This document shows positions 63,111 to 64,000 of a DNA stretch of 64,000 nt, in pieces. The DNA lies in NCBI RefSeq assembly GCF_000003815.2, contig NC_049993.1:14823642-14887641 (forward strand), given 5' to 3'. The translations under genes were made by a program, and so were the position numbers. Below the pieces are notes generated by a model. That model searched no databases. It saw only the letters and a list, made by a program, of their open reading frames with translations, and had not been told where the DNA came from. The DNA is from Branchiostoma floridae. Its lineage: Eukaryota > Chordata > Leptocardii > Amphioxiformes > Branchiostomatidae. Numbering within the stretch: the stretch's first letter is position 1; each line of letters starts with the position of its first letter.

Positions 63111-64000
63111 TCACTTGAGACTGATATTAAGCCAATATAACTGACACTCAAATTTGGCACATATTCAAATGCTAAACAGAGGAGTATTTGAATTTTGTAC
63201 CAACATGAATTCTCGTAATATTACACTTTTCCCTATAGCTACAATATTTTATCTTTTGAATCAGCTTTAGTGAGAATTTTCCTGTTTTCAGGCAACATAA
63301 TTAATCATTAATGGACTAGTACACGGTTTAGTATGGAAAACTACGGTTATATACACAAAGGGAAACTAATAAGAAATCGTACACACACAAGTCTTAGAAT
63401 GGAACAAAACATTTTACTCATTGAGTGATTTCTTACGTATAAAATCCTTTTAATCATGTACACATTAAATATTACACGTACAGCACTCGTTAAAAACGCG
63501 AAAGAAAAGATGCATTTTGCATGTCATTATATTATGCTTCTTATTTCAGGAAAAGATCTAACCAATGAAGACCACCTACTACATTGAATGTAAACAAACT
63601 TTGTGTAATTTACGTTGACCCTTGGGGAATTATACAATGCATATGGTTATAAGAAAATGTCGAACTGTACGATAACATTTCACTAGAAATTTAAACGTAA
63701 AATAGTCATGCCACTAACAGCTAGTCTCGGGATGTGAAATCCTCGCGTTCAGTAGTCCCACAAGTCCGCTCAAAGATAAAATCCTGAATATTTGACAAGT
63801 TTGAAACTTATGAAAGCTTGTAAGTCCTTATCCATCAGCCATCAGATACTACATATAGAAAGAATAATGAAACGAATAGTCTTGGAATACATAACACACA
63901 ACGAACGTCACTGAAGAGCAATGTAGCTGATATCACTATATCCCATACCCTCTACCGGCTATAACTGCAAATACATCCATTCAAATCTTATAAAAATCTG
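63071..64000. other. Downstream non-coding flank
   Basis: AT-rich sequence with no open frame, RNA gene or repeat that I can support. Confidence 0.5.

Overview
The window looks like nuclear DNA from an invertebrate chordate, most likely a lancelet (Branchiostoma). The basis is an intron-rich gene, an AT-rich background, and several short inverted-repeat elements built on 'gttcgcggtggtttta'-like motifs that I associate with lancelet genomes. The species call is inference from memory. There is one 100-base assembly gap (701-800).

Layout. Roughly the first 48 kb holds no gene I can support. It is AT-rich intergenic (or possibly far-upstream intronic) sequence with microsatellites, tandem repeats, tRNA-derived SINE remnants and non-autonomous DNA transposons. 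The best-defined element is a 939-bp piggyBac-type element at 20890-21828, flanked by TTAA on both sides. Others are a 987-bp inverted-repeat element (24135-25121), a 1,047-bp element (40521-41567), two copies of a 'cgcggtgg' MITE (18542-18819 and 43249-43458), and a MITE at about 40086-40340. A cluster of seven CACGTG palindromes in 131 bp (34621-34751) stands out as a possible regulatory element.

The right-hand quarter (48474-61900, + strand) holds one complete gene that I assembled by hand from ten coding exons. Splice phases agree at every junction and no stop interrupts the reading frame. The predicted 587-residue protein is a type I membrane protein: signal peptide, an Ig V-like domain lacking both canonical cysteines, two conventional C2/I-type Ig domains, a glycine-rich transmembrane helix, a Cys/His-rich juxtamembrane segment, a cytoplasmic SH3 domain, and a basic-then-acidic tail. 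The ectodomain resembles the HEPACAM/CEACAM-type adhesion group. An SH3 domain in the cytoplasmic tail of an Ig-superfamily receptor is a combination I do not know from vertebrates, and it is the most interesting observation here. Introns 2, 4 and 8 contain internal repeats, and introns 1 and 3 carry two copies of one SINE family. A probable 3' UTR runs to about 63070.

The gene likely encodes a cell-surface adhesion or recognition receptor that carries its own SH3 module instead of recruiting a separate SH3 adaptor. Everything about function is inference from domain content.
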